Assembly (NCBI GenBank): GCA_023433265.1
Contig: JAEZDR010000180.1
Location: 1-32,559 of the forward strand
Direction: 5' to 3'
Length of the DNA stretch: 32,559 bases
DNA from: Bacteroidota bacterium
Lineage (GTDB): Bacteria > Bacteroidota > Bacteroidia > Chitinophagales > Chitinophagaceae
Shown here piece by piece: positions 13,316 through 22,052 of the stretch. The first letter of the stretch is position 1, and the number at the start of each line of letters is the position of its first letter. The notes below the pieces were generated by a model. It made no database searches. It had not been told where the DNA came from and saw only the letters and a list, made by a program, of their open reading frames with translations. Made by a program: the position numbers and the translations under genes.

Positions 13316-15157
13316 TTAGGGTTCCAGTATGATTTTGTTCGATCCTTCATTCTTACCCTCCATTATGTTCACGCTGCGCTTAATGAAGGCTGTCAAGGCA
13401 TTTCCTTTCAGCAAACCCTGTGAGAGAAGAGCAAGGTCGGCTAGGTTCTTTACCTGCATTTCCTGCGCATCTTTACTACCTTCTTTCAATATATTTTGAT
13501 AAATGGGGTGGTTGCCATTGACGGTAAGGGTAACCTCATCAGGCATTTGTCCATAAAAGCTCATTCCGCCACCCATAGCTGCCATGTCTTTCATCCTGCG
13601 CATAAATTCCGGGCGAGTGGCTACTACAGGGTCAGCATCGGGGCTAAGACCTTTTACTTCAACGGTTGCATGAAGATTTGATACTTGTTGTGTAAAGAGG
13701 TCTTTCAATTTGGTCTCTTCCTCTTTACCCAAAATACTTTCGTTTTGCTCCTGCTTGTCTATGATGTTGTCGGCAATATCTGCATCTACACGGGTGAAAT
13801 GAACGTTTTCCCACTTCATCTCCATCTGGTTGATGAAGGCAGCGTCCACGATGGTTTCCATTTTTACTACTTTGAAGCCTTTTTGCTGGCAGGCCTGGAT
13901 GTAGGCATCCTGGTGAACAGGGTCGGTAGTATAAATGATAACAAGTTTTCCATCTTTGTTTTTCTGCAAAGCTTCAGTGTCTGCGCGGTACTCCTCCAAC
14001 GTATAGAATTTATCGCCAGCAGCGTCCTGCATCACCAAAAACTTATTGGCTTTTTCAAGGAATTTCTCGTCGGTCATCATGCCGTACTTAACAAAGAGGC
14101 CGAGGCTTTCCCACTTTTCCTGGAACTCCTTCCTGTCCTTGTTGAATATTTCTTCCAGTTTATCCGCCACCTTCTTGGTGATATGCGCATTTATTTTACG
14201 CACGTTAGGATCGCCTTGCAGATAGCTCCTGCTAACATTGAGTGGAATGTCCGGGCTGTCGATTACCCCATGAAGCAGCATCAGGAATTCGGGGACGATA
14301 TCTTTAACCTCGTCGGTGACAAACACCTGGTTGCTATAAAGCTGGATTTTATCTTTTTGTATTTCGTAGCTCTGTTTGATTTTGGGGAAATACAGTACAC
14401 CTGTTAAGTTGAATGGATAATCTACATTCAGGTGAATCCAAAACAACGGAGTTTCGCCAAAAGGATAGAGCTCCTTATAGAAGTTCTGGTAATCTTCTGC
14501 AGTAAGTTCAGAAGGCTTCCTGGTCCAGATAGGAGCCGTATTATTGATTTGTTTGTCCTCGAAATAGATTGGAACCGGCAGGAAGCGGCAGAACCTTTCA
14601 AGGATGCCTCTTACCCTGTCTGCTTCGAGGAACTCCAGGCTTTCGTCGTTTATGTGCAGGACGATCTTTGTTCCTCTATCTGCTTTCTCGATTTTGTACA
14701 GTTCAAATTCCGGGCTACCATCGCAAGTCCAATAAACGGCAGGCGCATCTTTAAAGCTTTGGCTGTAAATCTCCACTTTGTTGCTCACCATGAATGCACT
14801 GTAAAAACCGAGACCGAAGTGACCGATGATGTTAGCATCTTTATATTTATTCAGGAACTCCTCTGCGCCCGAAAACGCCACCTGGTTAATGTATTTATCT
14901 ACTTCTTCTTCCGTCATGCCCACGCCGCGGTCGATGATGGAAAGGGTTTTTTCCTTGCTGTCGATTACGACATCTACCCTTAGTTCGCCGAGTTCTCCTT
15001 TAGCCTCGCCTATTGAAGAAAGGGTTTTGAGTTTTTGGGTAGCGTCAATAGCATTGCTTATTAATTCCCGCAGGAAAATTTCGTGTTCGCTGTACAGAAA
15101 TTTCTTGATAATAGGGAAGATGTTTTCCGTTTGTACGCGTATCTGTCCTTTTTGCAT
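13316..15157 (-). CDS. htpG: Chaperone HtpG (bacterial Hsp90)
   Basis: 613 residues, normal for HtpG. It is an ATP-driven homodimeric cytosolic chaperone. The N-terminal GHKL ATPase domain shows ELISNAIDA (31-39, with catalytic Glu31 and Asn35), IDRGVGM (75-81, Asp76 contacting adenine) and GHFGLGFYSAF (112-122). The middle domain contains the DRGTKIVLHI strand and the LNVSRSYLQGD loop with the catalytic-loop Arg. The C-terminal dimerisation domain follows without a eukaryotic MEEVD tail. The ATG at 15157 begins the standard MQKGQIRVQTENI N-terminus. The gene is monocistronic, with a terminator at 13271-13295 and a candidate promoter at 15193-15221. Confidence 0.98.
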   Translation of the reverse strand: MQKGQIRVQTENIFPIIKKFLYSEHEIFLRELISNAIDATQKLKTLSSIGEAKGELGELRVDVVIDSKEKTLSIIDRGVGMTEEEVDKYINQVAFSGAEEFLNKYKDANIIGHFGLGFYSAFMVSNKVEIYSQSFKDAPAVYWTCDGSPEFELYKIEKADRGTKIVLHINDESLEFLEADRVRGILERFCRFLPVPIYFEDKQINNTAPIWTRKPSELTAEDYQNFYKELYPFGETPLFWIHLNVDYPFNLTGVLYFPKIKQSYEIQKDKIQLYSNQVFVTDEVKDIVPEFLMLLHGVIDSPDIPLNVSRSYLQGDPNVRKINAHITKKVADKLEEIFNKDRKEFQEKWESLGLFVKYGMMTDEKFLEKANKFLVMQDAAGDKFYTLEEYRADTEALQKNKDGKLVIIYTTDPVHQDAYIQACQQKGFKVVKMETIVDAAFINQMEMKWENVHFTRVDADIADNIIDKQEQNESILGKEEETKLKDLFTQQVSNLHATVEVKGLSPDADPVVATRPEFMRRMKDMAAMGGGMSFYGQMPDEVTLTVNGNHPIYQNILKEGSKDAQEMQVKNLADLALLSQGLLKGNALTAFIKRSVNIMEGKNEGSNKIILEP

Positions 15158-15192
15158 AATGTAAGACTTGGCCTAAATGGCAGTTTAAGGTT

Positions 15193-15221
15193 AAAATCTA
15201 AATCGATTGCGCAAGTGTCAA
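15193..15221 (-). promoter_or_regulatory. Candidate htpG promoter
   Basis: TAGATTTT (15193-15200, minus strand) matches TAnnTTTG at all but the last base. A TTG (15219-15221) lies 18 bases upstream. Divergent with the promoter of the secreted nuclease gene. Confidence 0.4.
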
Positions 15222-15252
15222 ATAAAATACCAGTTAAAACCGACCTGACAGG

Positions 15253-15283
15253 TTGTCAATGCTGATGCATGGATGTACTTTTG
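15253..15283 (+). promoter_or_regulatory. Promoter of the secreted EEP nuclease gene
   Basis: TTG at 15253-15255 (-33 box), 20 bases, then TACTTTTG at 15276-15283 (exact TAnnTTTG). The predicted start point leaves ~20-25 bases before ATG 15313. A short palindrome ACCTG-A-CAGGT (15243-15253) abuts the -33 box and could be an operator. This promoter rules out translation from the upstream TTG at 15253. Confidence 0.65.
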
Positions 15284-15312
15284 CAGGCTACCCTTTGAAG
15301 CAAGTGAAACAA

Positions 15313-16542
15313 ATGCGAACCTTTTTCCTGTTAGCGGTCATATTAAGCGGAATACATGTGAAAGCCCAAGACGATACGTTAAGGGTTGTGAATTGGAATA
15401 TAGAGTGGTTTGGTAGCTACACAAACGGGCCTGGAAACGAGGATGCGCAGGAACAAAATGTGATAAAAGTGTTACGGTACCTTGGTGCTGACATTTATGC
15501 ATTGAACGAAGTAGTTGATACAACAAGGCTACGCCGTGTAACAAATGCATTAGGTAGCGAGTGGGCATTCACCATTTCTTCTTTTGGCAGTACAGCGCCT
15601 ACGCCAATTTCGCCCAATTGGCAAACTACACAGAAACTTGCTTTCGTATACAATAAGAACGTTTTCAGTAACATACAGACCAGGGCTATGCTGAACAACG
15701 GCAGCAACGCCTATTACAATTTTGCAAGTGGAAGATATCCTTACCTATTTAATGCTAATGTAAACAAGAATGGTAAGAAGCGTAACATCAGTTTTGTGAA
15801 TATCCATGCAAAAGCCGGTGCTTCTTCTAGCGACTATTACAGAAGAATGGAAGGAGCCGTAGAATTGAAAGACACGCTAGACAAGGGCTTTTGGCAACAT
15901 CCGACCCTATTGCTCGGTGATTATAACGATGAGCTTTATACCAGCATAGTCTGGGGCTTCAATACCTCACCCTATAAGGTGTTTGTAAATGATTCGCTTA
16001 GGTCGGACAGTGTTTATTACCATGCGTTAACACTACCTCTTGGACAGGGGGGTGCCCGTTCAACCATCAGTTACTCGAACGTAATCGATCACCAGTTGGT
16101 AAACCATCGGATGGATAGCATGTACATTCCCTTTTCTGCTGCTATAAGAACCGATGTAGTGAACGTAGTTCCTGACTATTATGGAGGCAGCACGAGCGAT
16201 CATTTTCCGGTTAGTTCAAAATTTTTGATCATACCCGGAGATACAAGTGTAAAGATTTCGGCTCCCCCGCCACCACCCCCTCCTCCACCTGCCGCGATCA
16301 CCGGATTTTATGTTGCACACAACCAGTTAACTGAATCAATCACATATAGAAGCGGAAAGACGTTGAAAGACGTTGAAATGGTGTTATTCAATAGTATGGG
16401 TGCAAGAGTATGGACCTTTAGGATAGGGCAGGTGCAAGGGCAGGCTTATTATGAAGCGCGCTTACCCGGTTTACCAAAAGGGGTTTATTTCCTTGTGCTT
16501 TACAATAGGGAAGAGGCTATAAAAGCCAGGTTTGTGCGATAA
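15313..16542 (+). CDS. Secreted endonuclease/exonuclease/phosphatase-family protein with T9SS sorting domain
   Basis: 409 residues from ATG 15313, chosen because it starts a signal peptide (MRTFFLLAVILSGIHVKAQ) and lies just after a good promoter. The mature N-terminal domain has the EEP (DNase I-like) fold marks: VVNWNIEWF (25-33) with Asn29, YALNEV (62-67) with the metal-binding Glu66, SFVNIHAKAG, LLLGDYNDE, and the C-terminal SDHFPV with the catalytic His. A run of nine prolines (318-326) encoded by mixed codons links to a C-terminal domain of ~80 residues. That domain ends LPKGVYFLVLYNREEAIKARFVR-like (terminal KARFVR), characteristic of type IX secretion sorting domains, so the protein should cross the outer membrane and be released or anchored. 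Likely role: extracellular nuclease or phosphodiesterase for nutrient scavenging. Substrate not proven. Confidence 0.87.
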   Translation: MRTFFLLAVILSGIHVKAQDDTLRVVNWNIEWFGSYTNGPGNEDAQEQNVIKVLRYLGADIYALNEVVDTTRLRRVTNALGSEWAFTISSFGSTAPTPISPNWQTTQKLAFVYNKNVFSNIQTRAMLNNGSNAYYNFASGRYPYLFNANVNKNGKKRNISFVNIHAKAGASSSDYYRRMEGAVELKDTLDKGFWQHPTLLLGDYNDELYTSIVWGFNTSPYKVFVNDSLRSDSVYYHALTLPLGQGGARSTISYSNVIDHQLVNHRMDSMYIPFSAAIRTDVVNVVPDYYGGSTSDHFPVSSKFLIIPGDTSVKISAPPPPPPPPPAAITGFYVAHNQLTESITYRSGKTLKDVEMVLFNSMGARVWTFRIGQVQGQAYYEARLPGLPKGVYFLVLYNREEAIKARFVR

Positions 16543-16640
16543 GTTCCACATCTGCTTAGTAAATCAGTTTTCGAAAGCCTTAAGTATCAGCACAGCGCAT
16601 TTAATTTGTAGTCTGTATCTTCAAATTAAAATCACCAAAG

Positions 16641-19490
16641 TTGATAAAGGTTTCTTTAGTGTTTGCGGGCCTGTTCCTATTATTTTTAAAAGGCGAGGGC
16701 CAGCAAAATTACTGGCAGCAACACGTGGACTACAGGATAGACGTGAAGCTTATTGAAGGGGAAAAGGCGCTTGAAGGATTTGAAAAAATTACTTACACCA
16801 ATCATTCTCCCGATACCCTAGCATTCATTTGGTTTCACTTATGGCCCAATGCTTATAAAAATGACAAAACGGCATTTAGCGAACAGCAACTAAGAAATGG
16901 GAGTACCCGGTTTTATTTCTCCGGCGATGAGGATAAAGGTTACATCAACCGGATAGACTTTCAAAGCAATGGGAAACCGCTTGAGATGTTGGTCCACGAA
17001 CAGCATCCTGATATTGTAAGGGTGAAGCTAAATGAACCCCTGCCTCCCGGAGCTAAAACCGTAGTTACTACCCCCTTTTATGTTCGGTTACCTAAATACA
17101 TTTCAAGGAGCGGACACATAGGAAAGTTTTTCCTTGCAACACAGTGGTATCCTAAGCCTGCGGTATATGATAAAGAAGGTTGGCATCCCATGCCATATCT
17201 TGATCAGGGCGAGTTTTATAGCGAATTCGGCGGTTTCGAAGTACATATAACAGTACCCCAAAACTTTTTAGTGGCAGCTTCAGGCGATCTGCAAAACGAA
17301 GATGAGCTAAGGCATTTGAAAATGCTAGGAAAGACGGCTCCTGAACAACAGCCAAATTATAAATACTATGTGGACACTGCCAAAAAAGCAGCTAAACGAG
17401 CGAAGGTATCAGTAGGAGAAATAAGCAGGAAGCCTGCTTCAGACTGGAAAACGTTAGTGTACAAACTCGAGAATGCTCATGACTTCGCCTGGTTTGCCAG
17501 TAAGGAGTTTATTGTACAGTACGATACACTGCAACTTGGTTCAAAGACGGTAGATGCTTTTAGCTATTATTTTCCATGGATGGCGTCTGAGTGGAAAAAA
17601 AGCATGGAGTATGTAAAAGATGGCACCCGGTTTTATTCACAACAACTTGGAGAATACCCGTACAATACTGTCGCTGCTGTAGGTACCGAAGCGTCAGTTG
17701 CTTCCGGAGGAATGGAGTATCCTACCATAACTATCATTACCGGTGGAGGAACCGGGGAAGATCTTGATGAAGTTATCACTCATGAAATTGGGCATAACTG
17801 GTTTTACGGCATTCTCGGCAGTAATGAGAGAAGATTCCCCTGGATGGATGAGGGTATGAACACCTTTTACGAAAAAAGATATATCGCCGATAAATATAAA
17901 AAGCACAACGGAGAAAGAGGCAACTCATTCATTGAATCCAGGATGCCCCAATCTATGGAACTAATGGCGTTAAAGGGATTGGTTGCGGTGCACAGGGATC
18001 AGCCAATAGCTTCGCACAGTAACGAATTTACAAGTGAAAGCTATTTCCTTATAGCCTATTTCAAAGCTGCTTTATGGATGAAGCACCTGGAAGATTACCT
18101 CGGAAAGGATGTTTTTGATTCTGCCATGAAGCACTATTATAAGCAATGGAAGTTCAAACATCCGGGGCCTTTGGATTTTAAGAAGTCGATTGAAGAGTCG
18201 TCAGGGAAAAACATTGATGCCTTGTATGATAAATTGTTTAGTACAGGTGACCTAAGCCAACAACAGCAAAAGAAAAAAATCAAGCCTGCCCTGTTATTTA
18301 ATATGAAGGAACCTGACAAGTACAATTATACGTCGTTTATACCTGCACTGGGCTATAATATGTATGACGGAGTAATGGCGGGAGTTGGAATCCATAATTA
18401 TGGAGTGCCCTCTCAACGGCTCTCCTACTTTATCGCCCCCATGTATGGAACTTCAAGCAGCAGGTTCAATTTCGTTGGTTCAGTTGATTACGATGTTTAT
18501 TCCTCTTCGAAGCACATCAGTAAAGTTGTGCTTGGGGTAAACGGAGCGGCTTTTTCTATTAATGGAAGACGGGACTCGGCTAACACTAAAGTTTTTGAAC
18601 GGATGATGAAGGTGGTACCATCTGTAAAGGTTTACCTGCGTGACGCGCTTACCAGTACTAAGGAAAGATGGTTCGACTTACGGACATTCATTATCAGGGA
18701 ACAGTTTTTTAATTACGTTTTTGGGGTAGTTGAAAATAAAGCTTTTCCGGAAACCGGTGAAGTAAGTAATCGGTACCTGAACCAACTTAGTTTTAATGTG
18801 CGCGACGACCGGGTTTTGTACCCATACAGCGGCCAGCTTGCGCTACAGCAAGGGGACGGGTTCTACCGTGTGCATTTTACCGGGAATTATTTCTTCAATT
18901 ATGCGAAGAGCGGCGGGTTTAACCTTAGATGGTTTGCTGCAAAGTTTGGTTACCTGGGCGATGTAACGCTAATGAAACGTTTTGAAACTGCGGTTTATCA
19001 GCCGAAGCTAACGGCGGTGTATGGTGACGAAGACTATACTTACAGCAGCTATTTTTTAGGTAGAAACGAGTTGACAGGTTTTGCTTCGCAGCAGATTATG
19101 GAGCGCGATGGAGGACTTAAGTTGAAGACGAATAATTTTACCCAAATACCGGGTCGGTCAGACAACTGGGTAGCATCCATTAATGTGAATACCACACTGC
19201 CACGCAAATTGTTGCCGATAAAACTTCCGGTAAAGGTTTTTGCAGATGTCGGTACCTATGCTGAAGCCTGGAAGAAGGAGTCTTCAGTAAGCCGGTTTCT
19301 ATATGTGGCAGGATTACAGTTGAGCTTGTTTAACGATGTGCTGAATGTATATGCTCCGTTGTTATTTAGTAAGGAGTTTAAAATATTAGATACCGCTGAA
19401 GAAACCAAAGGCTTCGTTAAGCGAATTACTTTTAGCATCGACATTGACAAATTGAAACCCACTGGAATAGTTAAACACCTGCTTTTTTGA
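16641..19490 (+). CDS. M1-family metallopeptidase with barrel-like C-terminal region
   Basis: 949 residues. The start is TTG 16641: there is no in-frame ATG between the upstream stop (16602) and the signal peptide, and only this codon gives a complete one (MIKVSLVFAGLFLLFLKGEGQ). The peptidase domain covers about 25-560. It contains GGMEY (356-360, GAMEN-like), the zinc motif HEIGH (381-385) and the third ligand Glu404 in WMDEGMNTFYE. Peptidases of this clan are gluzincin aminopeptidases. Residues ~570-949, after a QQQQKKK linker, hold alternating strands such as GVMAGVGIHNYG, RLSYFIAPMYG, FNFVGSVDYDVYSS, SFNVRDDRVLYPYSG and VKVFADVGTYAEAW. They end in VKHLLF with a terminal Phe, suggesting an outer-membrane barrel. 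The enzyme would then be membrane-anchored. The stop overlaps the next ATG by one base. Confidence 0.85.
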   Translation: MIKVSLVFAGLFLLFLKGEGQQNYWQQHVDYRIDVKLIEGEKALEGFEKITYTNHSPDTLAFIWFHLWPNAYKNDKTAFSEQQLRNGSTRFYFSGDEDKGYINRIDFQSNGKPLEMLVHEQHPDIVRVKLNEPLPPGAKTVVTTPFYVRLPKYISRSGHIGKFFLATQWYPKPAVYDKEGWHPMPYLDQGEFYSEFGGFEVHITVPQNFLVAASGDLQNEDELRHLKMLGKTAPEQQPNYKYYVDTAKKAAKRAKVSVGEISRKPASDWKTLVYKLENAHDFAWFASKEFIVQYDTLQLGSKTVDAFSYYFPWMASEWKKSMEYVKDGTRFYSQQLGEYPYNTVAAVGTEASVASGGMEYPTITIITGGGTGEDLDEVITHEIGHNWFYGILGSNERRFPWMDEGMNTFYEKRYIADKYKKHNGERGNSFIESRMPQSMELMALKGLVAVHRDQPIASHSNEFTSESYFLIAYFKAALWMKHLEDYLGKDVFDSAMKHYYKQWKFKHPGPLDFKKSIEESSGKNIDALYDKLFSTGDLSQQQQKKKIKPALLFNMKEPDKYNYTSFIPALGYNMYDGVMAGVGIHNYGVPSQRLSYFIAPMYGTSSSRFNFVGSVDYDVYSSSKHISKVVLGVNGAAFSINGRRDSANTKVFERMMKVVPSVKVYLRDALTSTKERWFDLRTFIIREQFFNYVFGVVENKAFPETGEVSNRYLNQLSFNVRDDRVLYPYSGQLALQQGDGFYRVHFTGNYFFNYAKSGGFNLRWFAAKFGYLGDVTLMKRFETAVYQPKLTAVYGDEDYTYSSYFLGRNELTGFASQQIMERDGGLKLKTNNFTQIPGRSDNWVASINVNTTLPRKLLPIKLPVKVFADVGTYAEAWKKESSVSRFLYVAGLQLSLFNDVLNVYAPLLFSKEFKILDTAEETKGFVKRITFSIDIDKLKPTGIVKHLLF

Positions 19491-20377
19491 TGAAACTCTC
19501 ACTTATATCGTCAGGCCAGCTAGATAGAGAGAAGTTTGATGAATGTACAAAGCAGAGCGGTAATCTTTTTATGAAGCGATGGTCGCTGGATGCTCTTTGC
19601 AACCGGTGGAGCGCGCTTGTGTTGGAAGATTATGAAGCAGTATTGGCTTTGCCACACAAAACGAGGTATTTTATTCCTTATGTGTACCAGGCACCTTTTA
19701 TTCCCAGGATTTCGATGGGGGGCAGATGGAGTGAAAACGCAAAACAGAAAGCCGCTGCTGTGTTAAAAAAGCATTTCGCTATCATACACCTGGATGTAGA
19801 TCAGGGGGTCTTGCCAATAGAGTGGACTACCGGGATTAGGAAAAACTACCTTTTGCAGCTTGATGGAATATATGAAGATGTATACAACGCATCCTACAGC
19901 GATGAGTGTAAACGCAATTTAAAAAAGGCAATCAGCAGAGGTTGTAATATTGAAGCGTCCGAAGATTGGGACGGAATTATCAGGCTGTACCATGATGTTT
20001 ACGGCAGGTTACCTGGAAATCATTTAAAAAAGGGCTACCTGAATGCTGCTCGTTTTGCGAGGACCGCATACAAACAAGGGAATTGCAAAGGGTACAAGAT
20101 ATATGCTAACAATGGTGAACTACTGTTTGGGGGTATCATCATCACCGGAGAACAACGCATCTATTATTGGTTAGGTGCGCCAACTGCAAAGGGAAGAGAA
20201 CACAGAGTGACCTATTTTTTTATTGATTACCTCATTCATCTATTTGCAGGCTCTGGAAAAACCTTCGACTTTGAAGGATCTGATATACCCGGGGTAGCAA
20301 AATTTTACGCAGGTTTTACCAGGAGTTATGAAGAATATGCTACTGTACAGGGAGGCTGGTTATCCTCGTTGATTTAA
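19490..20377 (+). CDS. FemAB/GNAT-like acyltransferase (BioF2-like)
   Basis: 295 residues from ATG 19490, which shares its A with the TGA of the M1 peptidase gene (TGATG), so translation is probably coupled. The fold resembles the FemAB/BioF2 branch of the GNAT superfamily: a first half with WSALVLEDYEAVLALPHKTRYF and YQAPFIPRISM, then YNASYSDECKRNLKKAISRGCNIE (about 130-155). Next comes GELLFGGIIITGEQRIYYWLGA, and the closing motif FDFEGSDIPGVAKFYAGF (near 265-282) is diagnostic of this group. Related proteins transfer amino acyl groups to peptidoglycan precursors or act on surface polysaccharides or sugars; the acceptor here is not visible. It converges on ispD, and the two genes overlap by 18 bases at their 3' ends. 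Confidence 0.75.
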   Translation: MKLSLISSGQLDREKFDECTKQSGNLFMKRWSLDALCNRWSALVLEDYEAVLALPHKTRYFIPYVYQAPFIPRISMGGRWSENAKQKAAAVLKKHFAIIHLDVDQGVLPIEWTTGIRKNYLLQLDGIYEDVYNASYSDECKRNLKKAISRGCNIEASEDWDGIIRLYHDVYGRLPGNHLKKGYLNAARFARTAYKQGNCKGYKIYANNGELLFGGIIITGEQRIYYWLGAPTAKGREHRVTYFFIDYLIHLFAGSGKTFDFEGSDIPGVAKFYAGFTRSYEEYATVQGGWLSSLI

Positions 20378-21031
20378 AATGATGTCTGCAATAACAAGGT
20401 CGACAGGTCTTGTGATTTTAATGTTTTCATGTTCTCCTTCAATAAGGTGTAGTCTGAGGCCGGAAGCTTCTACTACTGTAGCTTCATCGGTGAAACGCTC
20501 ATCGAATTCTTTTTCAAATGCCGGCAAGATGATAGTTGACTTAAACACCTGTGGTGTTTGAATGATAGCTACTTGTTTACGGTCGATGACAGAATGGTTT
20601 TCTGCATCGCTCATTAACCGGATACTATCTGTTGCATAAGTGAAGGGTACAGCACTCCCTTTTTCGATAGCTTGTTGAAAACAACGCTGAATAAGATTGG
20701 GTGTTACAAGGCAGCGAACACCGTCGTGGACAAATACAATTGATTTTTCCTTAATTAGACTCAGGCCATTTTTAACTGAATGGAAGCGAGTGCCTCCACC
20801 AGCAGTAATAAAGATCCTTTCAGTTGCATGCCCGATGAAAAGCTTTTCTACTTCGGCGATGTTAGCTTTCGGAACAACGACGATGACTTCCATGTCGGCA
20901 TAAGCATTTAGAAAGGCCTCTACGGTATGAACCAGGACCGGTTTTTCCTTGAGCAGAAGGAATTGTTTGGGCGTATCGCTTTTCATTCGTTGCCCACTGC
21001 CACCTGCAACTATCACAGCAACTTTTTTCAT
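20360..21031 (-). CDS. ispD: 2-C-methyl-D-erythritol 4-phosphate cytidylyltransferase
   Basis: 223 residues, normal for IspD. It forms CDP-methylerythritol from CTP and MEP in the non-mevalonate isoprenoid pathway. The nucleotide-binding N-terminus AGGSGQRM (9-16) with PKQFL (21-25, Lys22) is followed by the VVVPKAN strand, TAGGGTRFHSVKNGL, FVHDGVRCLVTPN with the metal-binding Asp, TDSIRL, IQTPQVFK, and FTDEATVVEASG near the C-terminus. These match IspD rather than the paralogous ribitol-5-phosphate TarI. Its ATG overlaps the heptose kinase stop by four bases (ATGA), indicating translational coupling. Its 3' end overlaps the converging FemAB-like gene by 18 bases, so no separate terminator fits between them. 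Confidence 0.95.
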   Translation of the reverse strand: MKKVAVIVAGGSGQRMKSDTPKQFLLLKEKPVLVHTVEAFLNAYADMEVIVVVPKANIAEVEKLFIGHATERIFITAGGGTRFHSVKNGLSLIKEKSIVFVHDGVRCLVTPNLIQRCFQQAIEKGSAVPFTYATDSIRLMSDAENHSVIDRKQVAIIQTPQVFKSTIILPAFEKEFDERFTDEATVVEASGLRLHLIEGEHENIKITRPVDLVIADIILNQRG

Positions 21032-22032
21032 TTAATAAATTGCTTGTGTTGCAACAATATTTCGCATTCTTCCAGGAGCCTTTGGCGATCGATTGCCACT
21101 GTGCCCACTTCCTCACATACCAACCCGCCTGCAATATTTGCTACCTCCGCAGCAAGTTCCACGTCATTAGAAGCAGCAATCACGAGGGCAGCAACAGCTA
21201 TGACGGTATCACCTGCTCCACTAACATCAGCTATGTTGCGTAAATGAGAAGGGACGATTTTGCCCTTTTTGCTCTTATTAAAATACACGCCTTTTTCTGA
21301 CAACGTAATAAAAGAAGTGGTATGAGAGAGATGCTTTTTCAGTTGACCATGAATATCGTCAAGTGTATTGGCGTTAGTTTCGTCTGGTAACAAGTTTAAC
21401 GCTTCCTGTACCTCTTTCATGTTTGGTTTGAACAGGTCAACACCTATGTAATTGAGAAAATGTTTCCGCTTTGGGTCAACTGCTGTAACGATGCCGGCAC
21501 TCTTACAGGTGCTAATCATTTCGCGGATTACCCTTGCAGTTAATACCCCTTTATTGTAGTCTTCGAATATCAAAACATTAGGCTTATAGTGCGAAACATA
21601 GGCGGTGAATTCTCTTAAAAGTATATCCTCAGTTTCACGATCTATGTCGCCTGTTTGTTCTGCATCCAATCGAAGCATTTGCTGGTTACGGGCAATAACT
21701 CTTGTTTTGTTAGTTGTAATGCGCGCGTTGGAGCGTGTAATGTATTTTGTGTCAACGTTGTGCTCCTGCAGTAGTTCAAGTAACACTTTCCCGTCGCCAT
21801 CCTGTCCCACAACGCTAAAGATAGTGGTGGCGGCGCCCAGTGAAACAGTGTTGAGGGCAACGTTGCCTGCACCCCCGATACGGTACTCTTTTTTATCAAC
21901 ACTTACAATTGGAACAGGAGCTTCGGGGGAAATGCGGTCAACCTTGCCCCACCAGTAAGTGTCCAGCATCACATCGCCTACCACAGCAACCTTGAGCGCA
22001 CTTATCTTTTCGAATAAATCATCTATAGTCAT
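21028..22032 (-). CDS. D-glycero-beta-D-manno-heptose-7-phosphate kinase (single-domain)
   Basis: 334 residues from ATG 22032; five further upstream codons start only at TTG. It is a PfkB-family ribokinase-fold protein with KVAVVGDVMLDTYWWG near the N-terminus, GGAGNVALN (53-61), ARNQQMLRLDAE, FEDYNKGVL, DPKRKHF, and the C-terminal signature DVSGAGDT with catalytic Asp275. This pattern matches the kinase half of HldE/RfaE. The length shows that the nucleotidyltransferase half of bifunctional HldE is absent, as is common where separate RfaE1-type and RfaE2-type proteins exist. It phosphorylates heptose-7-phosphate for LPS inner-core or other surface glycan synthesis. It is upstream of ispD with an ATGA overlap, and downstream of the permease gene with 20 bases between them. 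Confidence 0.88.
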   Translation of the reverse strand: MTIDDLFEKISALKVAVVGDVMLDTYWWGKVDRISPEAPVPIVSVDKKEYRIGGAGNVALNTVSLGAATTIFSVVGQDGDGKVLLELLQEHNVDTKYITRSNARITTNKTRVIARNQQMLRLDAEQTGDIDRETEDILLREFTAYVSHYKPNVLIFEDYNKGVLTARVIREMISTCKSAGIVTAVDPKRKHFLNYIGVDLFKPNMKEVQEALNLLPDETNANTLDDIHGQLKKHLSHTTSFITLSEKGVYFNKSKKGKIVPSHLRNIADVSGAGDTVIAVAALVIAASNDVELAAEVANIAGGLVCEEVGTVAIDRQRLLEECEILLQHKQFIK

Positions 22033-22044
22033 ACACCTATAATG

Positions 22045-22052
22045 CAAAGTTA
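22045..22052 (-). promoter_or_regulatory. Possible internal promoter before the heptose kinase gene
   Basis: TAACTTTG on the minus strand matches TAnnTTTG exactly and fills the short gap after the permease stop. It would leave a leader of only ~6 bases, and no TTTG is present at -33, so it may be chance. Confidence 0.25.

Noticed and set aside
13685..14407. 240-residue plus-strand frame inside htpG
   Set aside because: Antisense shadow of a fully supported gene; composition is very hydrophobic and no family fits.
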